A DNA stretch of 64,000 bases from Tolypothrix sp. PCC 7712 (GTDB taxonomy: Bacteria; Cyanobacteriota; Cyanobacteriia; Cyanobacteriales; Nostocaceae). The stretch covers positions 4,865,390 through 4,929,389 of the forward strand of contig NZ_CP063785.1 of NCBI RefSeq assembly GCF_025860405.1, in the 5' to 3' direction. A model generated the notes under the pieces. The model was given only the letters and a program-made list of their open reading frames with translations. It had not been told where the DNA came from and searched no databases. The position numbers and the translations under genes are program-made. The number at the start of each line of letters is the position of its first letter. Position 1 is the stretch's first letter. Below are positions 42,582-52,040 of this stretch, piece by piece.

Positions 42582-45500
42582 TCACTCTAAAATCAGAATA
42601 GAAGGTAAAGATTCGGGATAGGCTAAACGTAATAACTGGTAACCTAAGCCTGCACTTCCTTGGAAAAAGTTAGGTCTTAAAATAGAACTTGATAAATGAG
42701 ATGACAAAGCATATTGGCCACTTTGTTTTGCTTTTTTTACTACCGATGTAGACTGTTGTCTAGTAATTTTTAGCCATTCTTGTTTGTTGAGTTTTTGGGA
42801 TGCTAAGACAAACAGTTCTGCTCTACCCATATATCCACAGCAGAGATTGTCTATATCTGTACTGGGTACTCCATAATTGTAGGTAGTTTCTAAAGCTAGA
42901 TTAATCTCAGATAAAGTTTCTTCTGTCTGTATAATCGATAAACCACCTAAACGAGCTAATCCAATTCCAGCGCTTCCATGACACCAACTATGCAAGAATT
43001 CGATAGCAGTTTTCTGTTCTGAGAAATGGAAATTATGTGAGTTTTGAGATGATTTTTCAAAGATGCTACGTTCATATTCAATAGCCTCTTTTGCAGCTAC
43101 TAAAAAAGCTATTTCTCCTGTAGCAGCGTATAATCGTAATAGAGAAAGAGAAATGCCTGCTACTCCGTGAGAAAAACCAGTTAAATATTTTTTACTATCT
43201 ATTGTTAACCATGCTTTAGAGGTAGCAGCACTTTGCTGAGATAATAAATGATGACCACAAGCAACTGCTATATCTAATATCGTTTGCTCGCCAGTTTGAT
43301 AATAAAGAGTTAATAAACCTGGAATTGCTCCTGCTATTCCCCACATAATATCCAGCTTTTTGTCAGTAGCAATTACCTCTTTTGTCAGTAGTTTTGCGGC
43401 TACATAAGCGTCTTCTATCAGGCTTGATTCTTGTAAAATATCACTAATTTTACATAAACAATAGATAATACCACCGATACCCAAGATACCAAATTCTGAC
43501 TGCTGTATTTCCTGACAAGGTTCTGCTTTTTTTAGCGATTTATGGAAATTTGATAAAGCAGCTAATGCTACTTCTTTAAATTCTTTTTTACCTGTATTTT
43601 TGGCTAAGGCAGCTAGAAACAAACTCACTCCAGCACGCCCTTGGTATAAAGAATTATCTAACGGCTTGATTTGGTAGCGATTAGGCTTAAACATATAATC
43701 GAAATTAATCCAGTTACACCCGTTAGAGTTGCAAATCGCATTGGAGACAAGACTATTGCCAATTTCTACAGCTTCTTGTAGGAATTCTTCAGGAGTAAGT
43801 GATTCAAATTGAGGAAAATTCCCTTGTAAAGCAGTATTGTTATTTGACAAATGAGCAAACTTGGCATCAAAACTCAACCGAATTAACTTAATTTGTAGTG
43901 CTAAGTCCTGTTCATTAAGATTTTTTAGTTTAGTAATTAACCTTTGGTAACTCGATGTTTGAAAAAAGTGCTTGATTGGATAGTCTAGTTCAAATTTTAA
44001 GTCATCACTATTACAGCATACAGAGAAATAGGGAATATCTTGCTGTAGTAAATGCTTCGTTTCTGCTTGCCAAATTGCCCAAGTTTCTGGATTTGCTTCA
44101 ACTTTTAGCAAAGAACGGCTAAAAGTATCAATTAAGCTATTAATTACAATGCTATATTCTAGTCCATTACGTAAAGATTGAGGATTGAGACTGTTTTTAG
44201 CGACGATAGCATATAGTATGGATGGATGAGGGATAAATCGAGATTTTAATGATTTGATAGTTGATAGAGGGCTATATTGACCCAACAAAGTTTCTTTATT
44301 TTTGATGAATAAGCGGTATATCTCCTCAAAACCAGTGACAATTTCCTCTACATAGTTCCTGGGCGAAACAGGTTTACCTTCTAAAATTACTGCATTAGTA
44401 CCAGAAGGAATAATTGCTGTTTTAGAAGTTAGATGCATTCCATCTGTATTAATAAATTTCCACTCTCTAGAAGCATTAACTTGTTGGGGATAAATATTGC
44501 CTAATACACTAGAATCTTGAGCATTGGCTGAGAATGTATTACCTTCCCAAGCAGGTAAAAATCCCGCTTTTAGAATAGAATATTGAAACCAGTCTTCTGA
44601 TTCATCATTGCTTTTAACTATAGGATGCATTAAGATGTCAGCATCAATCAGAATTGGATATTCAGAATTGGCGATCGCATTTTCGGAACCACAGTCTTTA
44701 GCACCTAATACAAACAGCAGTGATAATAACATTCCTGCTCTTTTATAAAAGTTTTTGACTGCGGCTTGATTCTCACAAGGTTGGTGAGCAATAAATTCAA
44801 CCCAGCCATATTCTTGTCGTTGAATAATTTTGGTGGTTTTAAATGGTAAAGATATTCCTTGTTGATTACACCAATCTAGTAAATTATTAAAAGCTACATC
44901 TAAGCTCAAATCTTTAGGTTTATAGACAATTTTGACCCCTGAATCAAAGGTAATGGCTAAAAGGCTGCGTCCACCACGATGACGGTTTGAGAGAGATGTT
45001 TCTATTTCTTGGACTTTTCCCAGGGTTGTATCTTCAGAGAAAGTCTGCTCAATTTCTGAGATATCAGCTTGTAACCATTGGATAAATTCAGTGGTATTAG
45101 TTACCCAAAAATTAATATTGATGGCAATTAGTCTTGCTAAAACGGGGTAACGTTCAAAAAACTTTAATCCTCCATCTTCAAGAATATTTTGAATGAATTG
45201 AACATACAGAATTCGACTGTCATTTTCTTCTATATGATTATCTTGATTTGAGCGCAATTTATCAAACTCAAATAATAATGTTTCGGTACCTAAACTTACT
45301 AGTTGTTGCAGTAAGCTATATTCTAAGGTTAAATATGCTTTTTTACTTAATAATTCTAAATCATGATTTGCAGATAATGCTGCCGATAATTTACGGCGTG
45401 CTACCAAGATAAATGGAAAATAAAAATCTTCAAAAGGTAAAGGTTTTTGGGAATCAAGGGGTAATTTTTCTGCTGCTTCTAGATTTAGTAAAGATATACC

Positions 45501-45797
45501 ACTTTCAATTAATTCTTTTAGGGTTTCTGCCCAAACTGGTAATTTATCATCTTTACCAAAATCTGCTGTTACTAACAAGGGACGCACGGTATTTAAATCT
45601 AATCCATCCCAATGAAGACGTTGTTTTAGCTTTTCTTCTCCGCCAATTGCTTTACACCAATTTTGCAGACGTTTTTCAATTAGGTTTTGATCAAGTTGCT
45701 GAGAATTTATATTTTGATAACCTTTAGTATTGAGGTTTTCAGACAAGAAAGTAGCGTTAATAACTATTTGGGATATTTTTGAGTCAGATATTTTCAT
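42582..45797 (-). CDS. lanM: Type 2 lanthipeptide synthetase (CCG-type cyclase, atypical dehydratase)
   Basis: A 1071-residue LanM. The N-terminal dehydratase (DUF4135) has NRHRGGRSLLAITF, KIVYKPKD and YGWVEFI, so the fold and ATP-binding part look intact. Some expected catalytic positions differ: the usual DxHxEN reads Asp368-Cys-Gly-Ser-Glu-Asn373 (His to Gly370), IDxE reads Asp385-Ala-Asp387, and RxIxRxT reads Arg520-Phe-Ile-Pro-His524-Pro-Ser526. The C-terminal LanC domain has zinc ligands Cys939 (SWCHG), Cys986 and Cys987 (LCCGYMG), the three-Cys ProcM-like type. HopA1-like and kinase genes lie upstream in the same operon and may supply dehydration. Confidence 0.93.
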   Translation of the reverse strand: MKISDSKISQIVINATFLSENLNTKGYQNINSQQLDQNLIEKRLQNWCKAIGGEEKLKQRLHWDGLDLNTVRPLLVTADFGKDDKLPVWAETLKELIESGISLLNLEAAEKLPLDSQKPLPFEDFYFPFILVARRKLSAALSANHDLELLSKKAYLTLEYSLLQQLVSLGTETLLFEFDKLRSNQDNHIEENDSRILYVQFIQNILEDGGLKFFERYPVLARLIAININFWVTNTTEFIQWLQADISEIEQTFSEDTTLGKVQEIETSLSNRHRGGRSLLAITFDSGVKIVYKPKDLSLDVAFNNLLDWCNQQGISLPFKTTKIIQRQEYGWVEFIAHQPCENQAAVKNFYKRAGMLLSLLFVLGAKDCGSENAIANSEYPILIDADILMHPIVKSNDESEDWFQYSILKAGFLPAWEGNTFSANAQDSSVLGNIYPQQVNASREWKFINTDGMHLTSKTAIIPSGTNAVILEGKPVSPRNYVEEIVTGFEEIYRLFIKNKETLLGQYSPLSTIKSLKSRFIPHPSILYAIVAKNSLNPQSLRNGLEYSIVINSLIDTFSRSLLKVEANPETWAIWQAETKHLLQQDIPYFSVCCNSDDLKFELDYPIKHFFQTSSYQRLITKLKNLNEQDLALQIKLIRLSFDAKFAHLSNNNTALQGNFPQFESLTPEEFLQEAVEIGNSLVSNAICNSNGCNWINFDYMFKPNRYQIKPLDNSLYQGRAGVSLFLAALAKNTGKKEFKEVALAALSNFHKSLKKAEPCQEIQQSEFGILGIGGIIYCLCKISDILQESSLIEDAYVAAKLLTKEVIATDKKLDIMWGIAGAIPGLLTLYYQTGEQTILDIAVACGHHLLSQQSAATSKAWLTIDSKKYLTGFSHGVAGISLSLLRLYAATGEIAFLVAAKEAIEYERSIFEKSSQNSHNFHFSEQKTAIEFLHSWCHGSAGIGLARLGGLSIIQTEETLSEINLALETTYNYGVPSTDIDNLCCGYMGRAELFVLASQKLNKQEWLKITRQQSTSVVKKAKQSGQYALSSHLSSSILRPNFFQGSAGLGYQLLRLAYPESLPSILILE

Positions 45798-45845
45798 TTT
45801 ATTATTCTCGATAAAATTCAGTGAAATAATTGTTAGTTACATTCG

Positions 45846-46958
45846 CTAAGATACTGCTAAGACTTGGTAAATATCTTCAGAGTTAGCATTGAGATGAACA
45901 CGTTCTAAATCAATTCCTAGCTGCAAAAATTGCTCTTGAATTGCTTGTATCCGTCTTTGAGGGGAATTATCTCCTTGATACCAAGCGGTGATTAAACCAT
46001 TGGCAATTATCTGACAGCGATTCATCCCAAAACTTTCTTGTTCGGCAAACTTTTGATTTGGTTCTTCTGCTAAACCTAAACCTGGTGCTAGTTCCTTGGT
46101 GAATAGAGGAATTTCTGATTTAAAGTGTTCACGATTTTCCAGATAAATCCTATTTAATGATTTGCTCAAGACTTCATAATCACTTTTGTCGAAATACAAG
46201 ACTCCAGAATCGTAGCGATTATAATCTTTGGGATGGTACAAAACTTTAAATTGAAAAGGTATATTTATCTGATTTAAATGCTGTGTTATGTTACCCATGA
46301 CAGCAATAGCACCTGCTGGGGTGAGATTGAAATATATCCGCACAATCTGTAGATTTCCTGCACTATGGCGAGATAATCCAGCATTACCAACTGCCATGTA
46401 AAAGCCGTTTTGGACAATATTTTTTGGCATTTTAATCGGAACTAAATCACCAACAACAGCAGATGTATGAGATGGAGGTAAATGTTTATCCCGTTGAATG
46501 TACAGCTTCAAACTACCCTTGCTAACTATTAATCTAACATCACTCTGTTCTTTTAATATTGACCATCCTGACTGAAAATATCCCTCTCCAGAATTACTTT
46601 CGTGCAACTGTTTATAAAAAACTACATCTACCCCTAAAACTGTATTATTTTCTAAATCTAAGGGTAAATTATTGTTTTTTTTATCTGCTGCTAGTTCACT
46701 TCGCATTGAACCGTTGTAATAAATACCATAAAGAAAACTTCGCAATTGTAAACTGAGATATTTTTGCTGCATTTCTACAGAAAATTTTTGAAAGCGTTCA
46801 ACAGCTTCAGCAGGTACTTCTAAGGGTTGATAATCTGGATGGCGAATGGAAAAATCAGAGCGAATTTCAATATTTTTAACAATATCTTCCAGAACATTGA
46901 CTAAGCGCTGATTGATATTAGGATGAAGCTGAGTTTGAGGAGAATTAAGTAATTGCAT
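45846..46958 (-). CDS. HopA1-family protein, putative phosphate-eliminating lyase
   Basis: A 370-residue protein resembling the T3SS effector HopA1 family (LRSFLYGIYYNGSM, SGEGYFQSGWSILKEQSDVRLIVSKGSLKLYIQRDKHLPP, GFYMAVGNAG, VRIYFNLTPAGAIAVMGNIT). In class V lanthipeptide and thioamitide pathways a HopA1 protein works with an APH-like kinase: the kinase phosphorylates Ser/Thr and the HopA1 protein eliminates phosphate to give dehydroamino acids. The same pair is present here, 48 bp upstream of lanM and 24 bp downstream of the kinase. The role in this cluster is inferred. Confidence 0.85.
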   Translation of the reverse strand: MQLLNSPQTQLHPNINQRLVNVLEDIVKNIEIRSDFSIRHPDYQPLEVPAEAVERFQKFSVEMQQKYLSLQLRSFLYGIYYNGSMRSELAADKKNNNLPLDLENNTVLGVDVVFYKQLHESNSGEGYFQSGWSILKEQSDVRLIVSKGSLKLYIQRDKHLPPSHTSAVVGDLVPIKMPKNIVQNGFYMAVGNAGLSRHSAGNLQIVRIYFNLTPAGAIAVMGNITQHLNQINIPFQFKVLYHPKDYNRYDSGVLYFDKSDYEVLSKSLNRIYLENREHFKSEIPLFTKELAPGLGLAEEPNQKFAEQESFGMNRCQIIANGLITAWYQGDNSPQRRIQAIQEQFLQLGIDLERVHLNANSEDIYQVLAVS

Positions 46959-46982
46959 AATGATTGAATGATAAAAAGTCTA

Positions 46983-48212
46983 TTAAGCAGTTAAAGCAGT
47001 TTGCTGAATTAATTCGCTTGTACCAATCGCACCAAAAATTGTTGGTATAGACTGTTCTGGACGACATAATAAACTTTTAGCAACCTGAAGCATGGCAATA
47101 CCTGTATTGCCAAAAGATTTTTGATACTGAATCATTGCTTGAATTCCTTGAATCAAAGCAAAACCCGTAAATTGCATCACACGCAGCAAAAAATCAGGAC
47201 GGTGTTTTAAAATTTCTGGGAATGTCTGCAAATAAACTTGGGTTAATGTCGCAATTGAAGGCTGAAGTTTTTCTAGGGGAGTCATCGCTAAACTTAGAGA
47301 TTCTTCCAGACTCAAAGATTTACTGATAACTAAGCTACCCAGCCATAATTGGACGTAGCTGCTAATTAGTGTTCCTAAATCAAATGCGGGATCTCCCCAA
47401 GCAGAACGTTCCCAATCAATTATGCGGATAATATTGTTAGTTGATTGCTGCCAATTTTGATGAGCTAATATATTATTTAACTTGAGATCATTGTGAGTTA
47501 AACAACAAGGAATTACAGCATTACTCAAATCCTTCAAAGCTGTTCCTAAGCTATCAAAACGTTGATATAAGGCAAAAAACTTTAAACCATCAGCAGGTAC
47601 TAAACCAAAAATTTCTGGTTCTATTATTTCTAAATACTGAACCATTCTTCTTACTTGTTCTGTGTAAGAATCATCTGAACCAACCGAGAAGAAAGCCTGA
47701 TATTCTTGATGGTTGAAAGTATGACGATGAATATTAGCTAAGAAATTACCTATTGCTGCAGCGATTTTACTATCAAAAATTTTCTCTTTGGTGTAAAATT
47801 CTATTAAATCTTGATAATCGTCTAAATATCTTGCTACCAGAATGGAATTTTCTGCATCATAATGCAGTATTTCTGGTAGAGAAGGGCGAAGATGATTTAA
47901 TTCGGGAAATTTTTGTACAAATTCTTGAATGCGCCACTCACTTAAAAATTCTCCCGATGCTTTCCCTTCGTGATTATGCCGTTCTTGCTTGACTAACAGC
48001 TTTTGATGATTTGGCAGTGTTAGTAATAAATTAAAATTTTTAGCAGATTTTAACTCTATGTCAATCTGGTTTGTTTCGCTTGGAGAACAAAGGTTATGTC
48101 TAGCTAAATAATCGCAGACATTCTGAGAATTTAATAAAAAGGTCATGGGTAACTGAAAAATATCAGATTTTGCATTTAGCAGATTACTGCTGTTAATTAC
48201 TATCTTCTGCAA
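46983..48212 (-). CDS. APH-like phosphotransferase, putative Ser/Thr kinase for the lanthipeptide
   Basis: A 409-residue aminoglycoside-phosphotransferase-fold kinase. Catalytic features are all visible: LLVKQERHNHEG (ATP lysine), FLSEWRIQEFV (paired glutamate), CCLTHNDLKLNNILAH (Brenner motif HxDxxxxN) and IIDWERSAWGDPAFDLG (metal-binding aspartate). It is the first gene of the kinase-HopA1-lanM operon. Homologues such as LxmK and TvaC-type kinases phosphorylate precursor peptides; by analogy it should act on Ser/Thr of the 41950 core. Resistance to an antibiotic is less likely given the operon. Confidence 0.85.
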   Translation of the reverse strand: MQKIVINSSNLLNAKSDIFQLPMTFLLNSQNVCDYLARHNLCSPSETNQIDIELKSAKNFNLLLTLPNHQKLLVKQERHNHEGKASGEFLSEWRIQEFVQKFPELNHLRPSLPEILHYDAENSILVARYLDDYQDLIEFYTKEKIFDSKIAAAIGNFLANIHRHTFNHQEYQAFFSVGSDDSYTEQVRRMVQYLEIIEPEIFGLVPADGLKFFALYQRFDSLGTALKDLSNAVIPCCLTHNDLKLNNILAHQNWQQSTNNIIRIIDWERSAWGDPAFDLGTLISSYVQLWLGSLVISKSLSLEESLSLAMTPLEKLQPSIATLTQVYLQTFPEILKHRPDFLLRVMQFTGFALIQGIQAMIQYQKSFGNTGIAMLQVAKSLLCRPEQSIPTIFGAIGTSELIQQTALTA

Positions 48213-48544
48213 GGATTTGATATTTTTCTAGAATTGTGAAATTCTAAAAGTGACAAAAAAAATCTAGTTTGAACATATTATTTTGGGTAATTTACCTAGA
48301 AAATATCTTCATGAGTAGAGATATTGATTATCTAGAATGATTACTATAATATTTATGTCCTATTTTGATGCGATCGCACTTCATACCACCTCAGATATAG
48401 GGTTTAGCATTGCTAAACCCCTACACAAAATCTAGAATTTTGGTGAATTAGTATTAATTCTTCATCTTAGTCATTTACGCTAGGTTTTGGCATAAACCTT
48501 GCCATGAAAATCTGTCTTTCCCATGCCCTATGCCCATTTTCAAG
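48213..48544. promoter_or_regulatory. Upstream region of the kinase-HopA1-lanM operon
   Basis: About 330 bp without a gene. AT-rich sequence (48213-48360) should contain the operon promoter. A GGGTTTAGCATTGCTAAACCC palindrome follows at about 48401-48423, a member of the GCATTGC palindrome family. The rest is spacer to the photolyase 3' end. Confidence 0.45.
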
Positions 48545-49978
48545 CTAGCTTTTTTGCTGTTGATAAATTTGTTTAAACTGTTGTTGCTGAATCTTATGAT
48601 CCACAATGGGGTCAGGATAACCCACCGCACGGCGTTCTAGTGGTGTGATTTTACCAGTTACTAAATATTCAGTATCTATAGACCGCAATTCTGGCAACCA
48701 TTGGCGGATATATTCGGCATCTGGATCGAATTTTTGGGCTTGGCTAGCTGGGTTGAAAATGCGTATAGGTTTAGGGTCCATGCCACTAGAAGCACTCCAT
48801 TGCCAACCACCATTATTGGCAGATAAGTCCCCATCAATCAATCTCTGCATAAAATATTTTTCTCCCAATTGCGGACTGATTAATAAATCTTTAGTCAGGA
48901 AACTAGCAACAATCATCCGACAACGATTATGCATCCAGCCGCTTTCGTTTAATTGGCGCATGGCTGCATCGACAATGGGGTAGCCTGTTCTGCCTTCACA
49001 CCAAGCTTGATAATGTTCTTCGTTGTTTTCCCAAGGAAAGCTTTTGAAGGCTTCGCGGTAAGCACCCTCAGCTAATTCCGGGAAGTGATACATAGCATGT
49101 TGATAAAATTCCCGCCATGCTAGTTCTTGTTGCCATGTGCGGATGCTGGTTGTGGTTTCGTCGCTACGGCTATTTTCTAGCGTTTCTAGGGTAGTTTGCC
49201 AAACAGTGCGAATGCCGATCGCGCCAAATTTGAAAGCTGCACTCAGCTGTGATGTACCATCGATAGCCGCCGGAAAATTCCGCTGTTCCTGGTATTCATT
49301 AATCGCACTAGCGCTAAATTCCTCTAACCTTTCTTGCGCTGCGGCTTCTCCTGGGGGAAGAACTAATCCGCCATCCCAAATAAATCCTAAATCTTTGGCG
49401 GTTGGTAGTGGTATTGCTCCAGTTTGCTGGGCAATTTCTTGTTCAATAGCTGTTAACCCTTCGGCATTTTGCAGAGTTTCTACTGGTTTAGCTTTGGGTT
49501 TGCTAATCCAATTTTTCCAGAAGGGGGTATAAACAGTGTAAGGGGCATTACCACCTGTACGAATTTCTGCTGGTGAGTGCAGTATCTGATCCCAGTTTTC
49601 TGCTAAAAATGCAATGCCTTTTTCTTGGAGCGCATCAATTATAGTGCGATCGCGTTCTTGAGAATAGGGTTCTACATCCCAGTTCCAAAATACCGCTTTG
49701 GCATTTAACGCCGTAGCTAAGGCGGGAATTGCTTGCATGGGATTACCATGAACTATTAACAACTGGCTACCAGCTTCCGCATAGCGCTTTTGTAATGCTT
49801 GTAAGCAGCCAATCATATAAGTTACCCGCACCGAGGAAATATCATCCCGTTGGAGAATATTCGGGTCGAGGCAAAATACTCCTACTACCTTAGGACTTTG
49901 TTTGCGGGCTGCGGCTAGTCCTGTATTATCAGAAATCCTTAAATCGCGGCGATGCCAAAATAGAATTAAGTCAGACAT
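48545..49978 (-). CDS. phr: Deoxyribodipyrimidine photolyase
   Basis: A 477-residue class I CPD photolyase that repairs UV-induced pyrimidine dimers with blue light. The N-terminal antenna domain starts LILFWHRRDLRISDN. The FAD domain has TGYPIVDAAMRQLNESGWMHNRCRMIVASFLTKDLL, GEKYFMQRLIDGDLSANNGGWQWSASSG and DPKPIRIFNP. The N-terminus resembles cyanobacterial 8-HDF-type enzymes. It appears to be monocistronic. Confidence 0.95.
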   Translation of the reverse strand: MSDLILFWHRRDLRISDNTGLAAARKQSPKVVGVFCLDPNILQRDDISSVRVTYMIGCLQALQKRYAEAGSQLLIVHGNPMQAIPALATALNAKAVFWNWDVEPYSQERDRTIIDALQEKGIAFLAENWDQILHSPAEIRTGGNAPYTVYTPFWKNWISKPKAKPVETLQNAEGLTAIEQEIAQQTGAIPLPTAKDLGFIWDGGLVLPPGEAAAQERLEEFSASAINEYQEQRNFPAAIDGTSQLSAAFKFGAIGIRTVWQTTLETLENSRSDETTTSIRTWQQELAWREFYQHAMYHFPELAEGAYREAFKSFPWENNEEHYQAWCEGRTGYPIVDAAMRQLNESGWMHNRCRMIVASFLTKDLLISPQLGEKYFMQRLIDGDLSANNGGWQWSASSGMDPKPIRIFNPASQAQKFDPDAEYIRQWLPELRSIDTEYLVTGKITPLERRAVGYPDPIVDHKIQQQQFKQIYQQQKS

Positions 49979-50080
49979 TCCATTATTTTAATAGTTCGCT
50001 TGTACTAGCTTATAGTCTCGTGTACATATCAGCATCATTCTGCCGATAAATTTCTTGATTGGGGAATGGGAATGGGGACT

Positions 50081-50140
50081 GGGGATTGGGGAACTCGGGG
50101 CCCCCTCTGGGGATAAGGGGTAATGGGGATTGGGGACTGG
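50081..50140. repeat. G-rich dispersed repeat, copy 3
   Basis: Contains GGGGAACTCGGGGCCCCCTC then TGGGGATAAGGGGTAATGGG, matching 4339-4388 and the inverse at 9943-10005. It lies in the phr-ureG gap. Confidence 0.85.
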
Positions 50141-50208
50141 GTAATTGGTAATGGAGTTATTGTTTTTGGTATGTGCTGGGTGATTTACAGATTTTTTTCA
50201 TATTAATT

Positions 50209-50811
50209 TTAGGCTATATGTTTGCGGACGAATTCAATTACTTCTGTTAGTCCTTGTTGAGTTTTTAAGTTAGTAAAAATAAAGGGTTTATCGCCACGCA
50301 TTTTTTTAGCATCTCTATCCATAACATTTAAATCTGCACCGACATAGGGCGCAAGGTCGATTTTATTAATTACCAATAAATCAGATTTTGTAATACCTGG
50401 CCCGCCTTTGCGAGGGATTTTATCACCAGCCGCGACATCAATGACATAAATGGTTAAATCTACTAATTCCGGGCTGAATGTAGCTGCTAAATTATCGCCA
50501 CCACTTTCTAAAAATACTAAATCTAAATTAGTAAATCTCTGCTCTAATTGTTCAATTGCAGCCAAATTCATCGAAGCATCTTCGCGAATTGCGGTATGGG
50601 GACAACCCCCCGTTTCTACACCCAAAATGCGATCGCTTGCTAGCGCCTGAGAACGCACCAAAAACTGTGCATCCTCCTGAGTATAAATATCATTGGTCAC
50701 TACAGCAATTTGATACTGTTCGCGCAACGCCTTACATAAAGCATCTACTAACGCAGTTTTCCCCGAACCAACTGGGCCTGCAACTCCGACTCGAAATGTG
50801 GTATTTGTCAT
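50209..50811 (-). CDS. ureG: Urease accessory GTPase UreG
   Basis: A 200-residue SIMIBI GTPase that drives nickel insertion into urease. P-loop GPVGSGKTAL (residues 11-20), ESGGDNLAATFSPEL, the nickel-binding CPHT motif, and the guanine motif INKIDLAP are all visible. It is the last of the accessory genes ureE-ureF-ureG on this strand. The structural ureABC genes are not in the window. Confidence 0.96.
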   Translation of the reverse strand: MTNTTFRVGVAGPVGSGKTALVDALCKALREQYQIAVVTNDIYTQEDAQFLVRSQALASDRILGVETGGCPHTAIREDASMNLAAIEQLEQRFTNLDLVFLESGGDNLAATFSPELVDLTIYVIDVAAGDKIPRKGGPGITKSDLLVINKIDLAPYVGADLNVMDRDAKKMRGDKPFIFTNLKTQQGLTEVIEFVRKHIA

Positions 50812-50919
50812 TTGTCATTTGTTATTTGTCATTTGTTATTTGTCATTTGTCATTTGTCATTGGGTAATTGGTAATTGGTATTCTCCCCTTGTCCCCTTGT
50901 CTCCCTCATCTCCCACTCC
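50812..50919. repeat. CATTTGT heptamer array between ureF and ureG
   Basis: About 10 CATTTGT/TTATTTG heptamers followed by TAATTGG and CTCCC runs separate ureF from ureG. The unit also occurs at about 35276-35330. It interrupts an otherwise compact operon. Confidence 0.75.
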
Positions 50920-51606
50920 CTAACTCCTAAACAACCTTGTATACTGCGTTTCATGCTGCATACTAGCAAGGGATAAGCCCCAAGTACAACAGGCGAGTTC
51001 ATCATCTTCTAAAGCTAAAATTTCTACTGCGGCAATATTTAATAATGGCTGTAAGTCTAGCAATAATTGCTGTCCGGTAGTTTGTCCCAGAGGTATCAGC
51101 TTGACACCAGCTGTAATTAAATTACTAGCCCAACTATGCAGATATCCTAGTACAGCAGCTTGAATGTTGATTTGCCAATGAGCTGCTGCAATGCCAAAGG
51201 CGATCGCATAATTGCTAGGATTACCCACAGCATTCACCATCGGTAAAATTTCTGGTTGTAGTTTACCAAGTAATTGCATGAGCGATCGCCCCATCTGCCA
51301 GCTAGCAGCGCGTAACTCTGTGGTTTCTCTAGCAGCAGATAACCAATGGTTCCAAGAGGCTAATGCAGCTAAATCTCCGATTTTCGCTGATTTATAAGCT
51401 CTGAGCATCACAGCCGCTTCTATGCGAATTGCGCCATAACGTAGCTGGGATGCTAACCAGTCTTGCAGGTTTTGCTGATTGGTAATAGTATTTTGTTCAA
51501 CTAAGGTTTCTAATCCTTCCGAATAACTATATGCTCCCACTGGTAAAGCTGGGCTAGTTAATTGCAAAATAGCTAAAAAAGAGGTATCAGTGAGCGTGAT
51601 GTCCAT
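50920..51606 (-). CDS. ureF: Urease accessory protein UreF
   Basis: A 228-residue helical chaperone that bridges UreG and apo-urease. LQLTSPALPVGAYSYSEGLETLVE and MQLLGKLQPE match the family, as does the C-terminal LSLASMQHETQYTRLFRS. Its start overlaps the 3' end of ureE by 20 bp, indicating translational coupling. Confidence 0.95.
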   Translation of the reverse strand: MDITLTDTSFLAILQLTSPALPVGAYSYSEGLETLVEQNTITNQQNLQDWLASQLRYGAIRIEAAVMLRAYKSAKIGDLAALASWNHWLSAARETTELRAASWQMGRSLMQLLGKLQPEILPMVNAVGNPSNYAIAFGIAAAHWQINIQAAVLGYLHSWASNLITAGVKLIPLGQTTGQQLLLDLQPLLNIAAVEILALEDDELACCTWGLSLASMQHETQYTRLFRS

Positions 51607-52027
51607 AAGCTCCCTGTTCTGGCTGAAATGGTAAAATTTCTGCTTTAATTTCTAGCCCTAATTGTTCTAACATTGTTTGTAAAACTGAGTCGTGAGATAA
51701 GCGTAAATAATTAATTGTAATTTCTACAGGAACATGGCGATTTCCTAAATGGTATGCGGCTCTTAATAATAACTGCGGTGTGTTAGCAAAAACTGTCAAA
51801 ACTGGTTCTGGTTTTGCTTTAATTCTCATTAAAATATCTTGCGTTTCTTCTAGGAGAATATCACCATCTTGCAGTACTGTACCTCTAGGTAAACGCAAAA
51901 ATACCACCTGACCATCTTCTGTTTCAAAACGATGACGGCTACGGGCACGTTCTTCGGCTGTGAGAGGTAAAGTTAAGCTAACTACAGCATCGGAATTAGG
52001 TGGTTTAAGTTGGGTAAAGGTCAACAT
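51587..52027 (-). CDS. ureE: Urease accessory nickel chaperone UreE
   Basis: A 146-residue nickel chaperone. It has the N-terminal peptide-binding domain (LPLTAEERARSRHRFETEDGQ, LRLPRGTVLQDGDIL) and the metal-binding domain with AYHLGNRHVPVEI, where the conserved His binds nickel. The C-terminal tail is short (GAYGHHAH) with only three histidines. First gene of the ureE-ureF-ureG set; a MITE-like repeat lies just upstream. Confidence 0.95.
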   Translation of the reverse strand: MLTFTQLKPPNSDAVVSLTLPLTAEERARSRHRFETEDGQVVFLRLPRGTVLQDGDILLEETQDILMRIKAKPEPVLTVFANTPQLLLRAAYHLGNRHVPVEITINYLRLSHDSVLQTMLEQLGLEIKAEILPFQPEQGAYGHHAH

Positions 52028-52040
52028 AAATAAATTAAAT

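Noticed and set aside
46983..48212. Aminoglycoside resistance gene
   Set aside because: The fold is APH-like, but the operon with HopA1 and lanM fits a peptide kinase far better.
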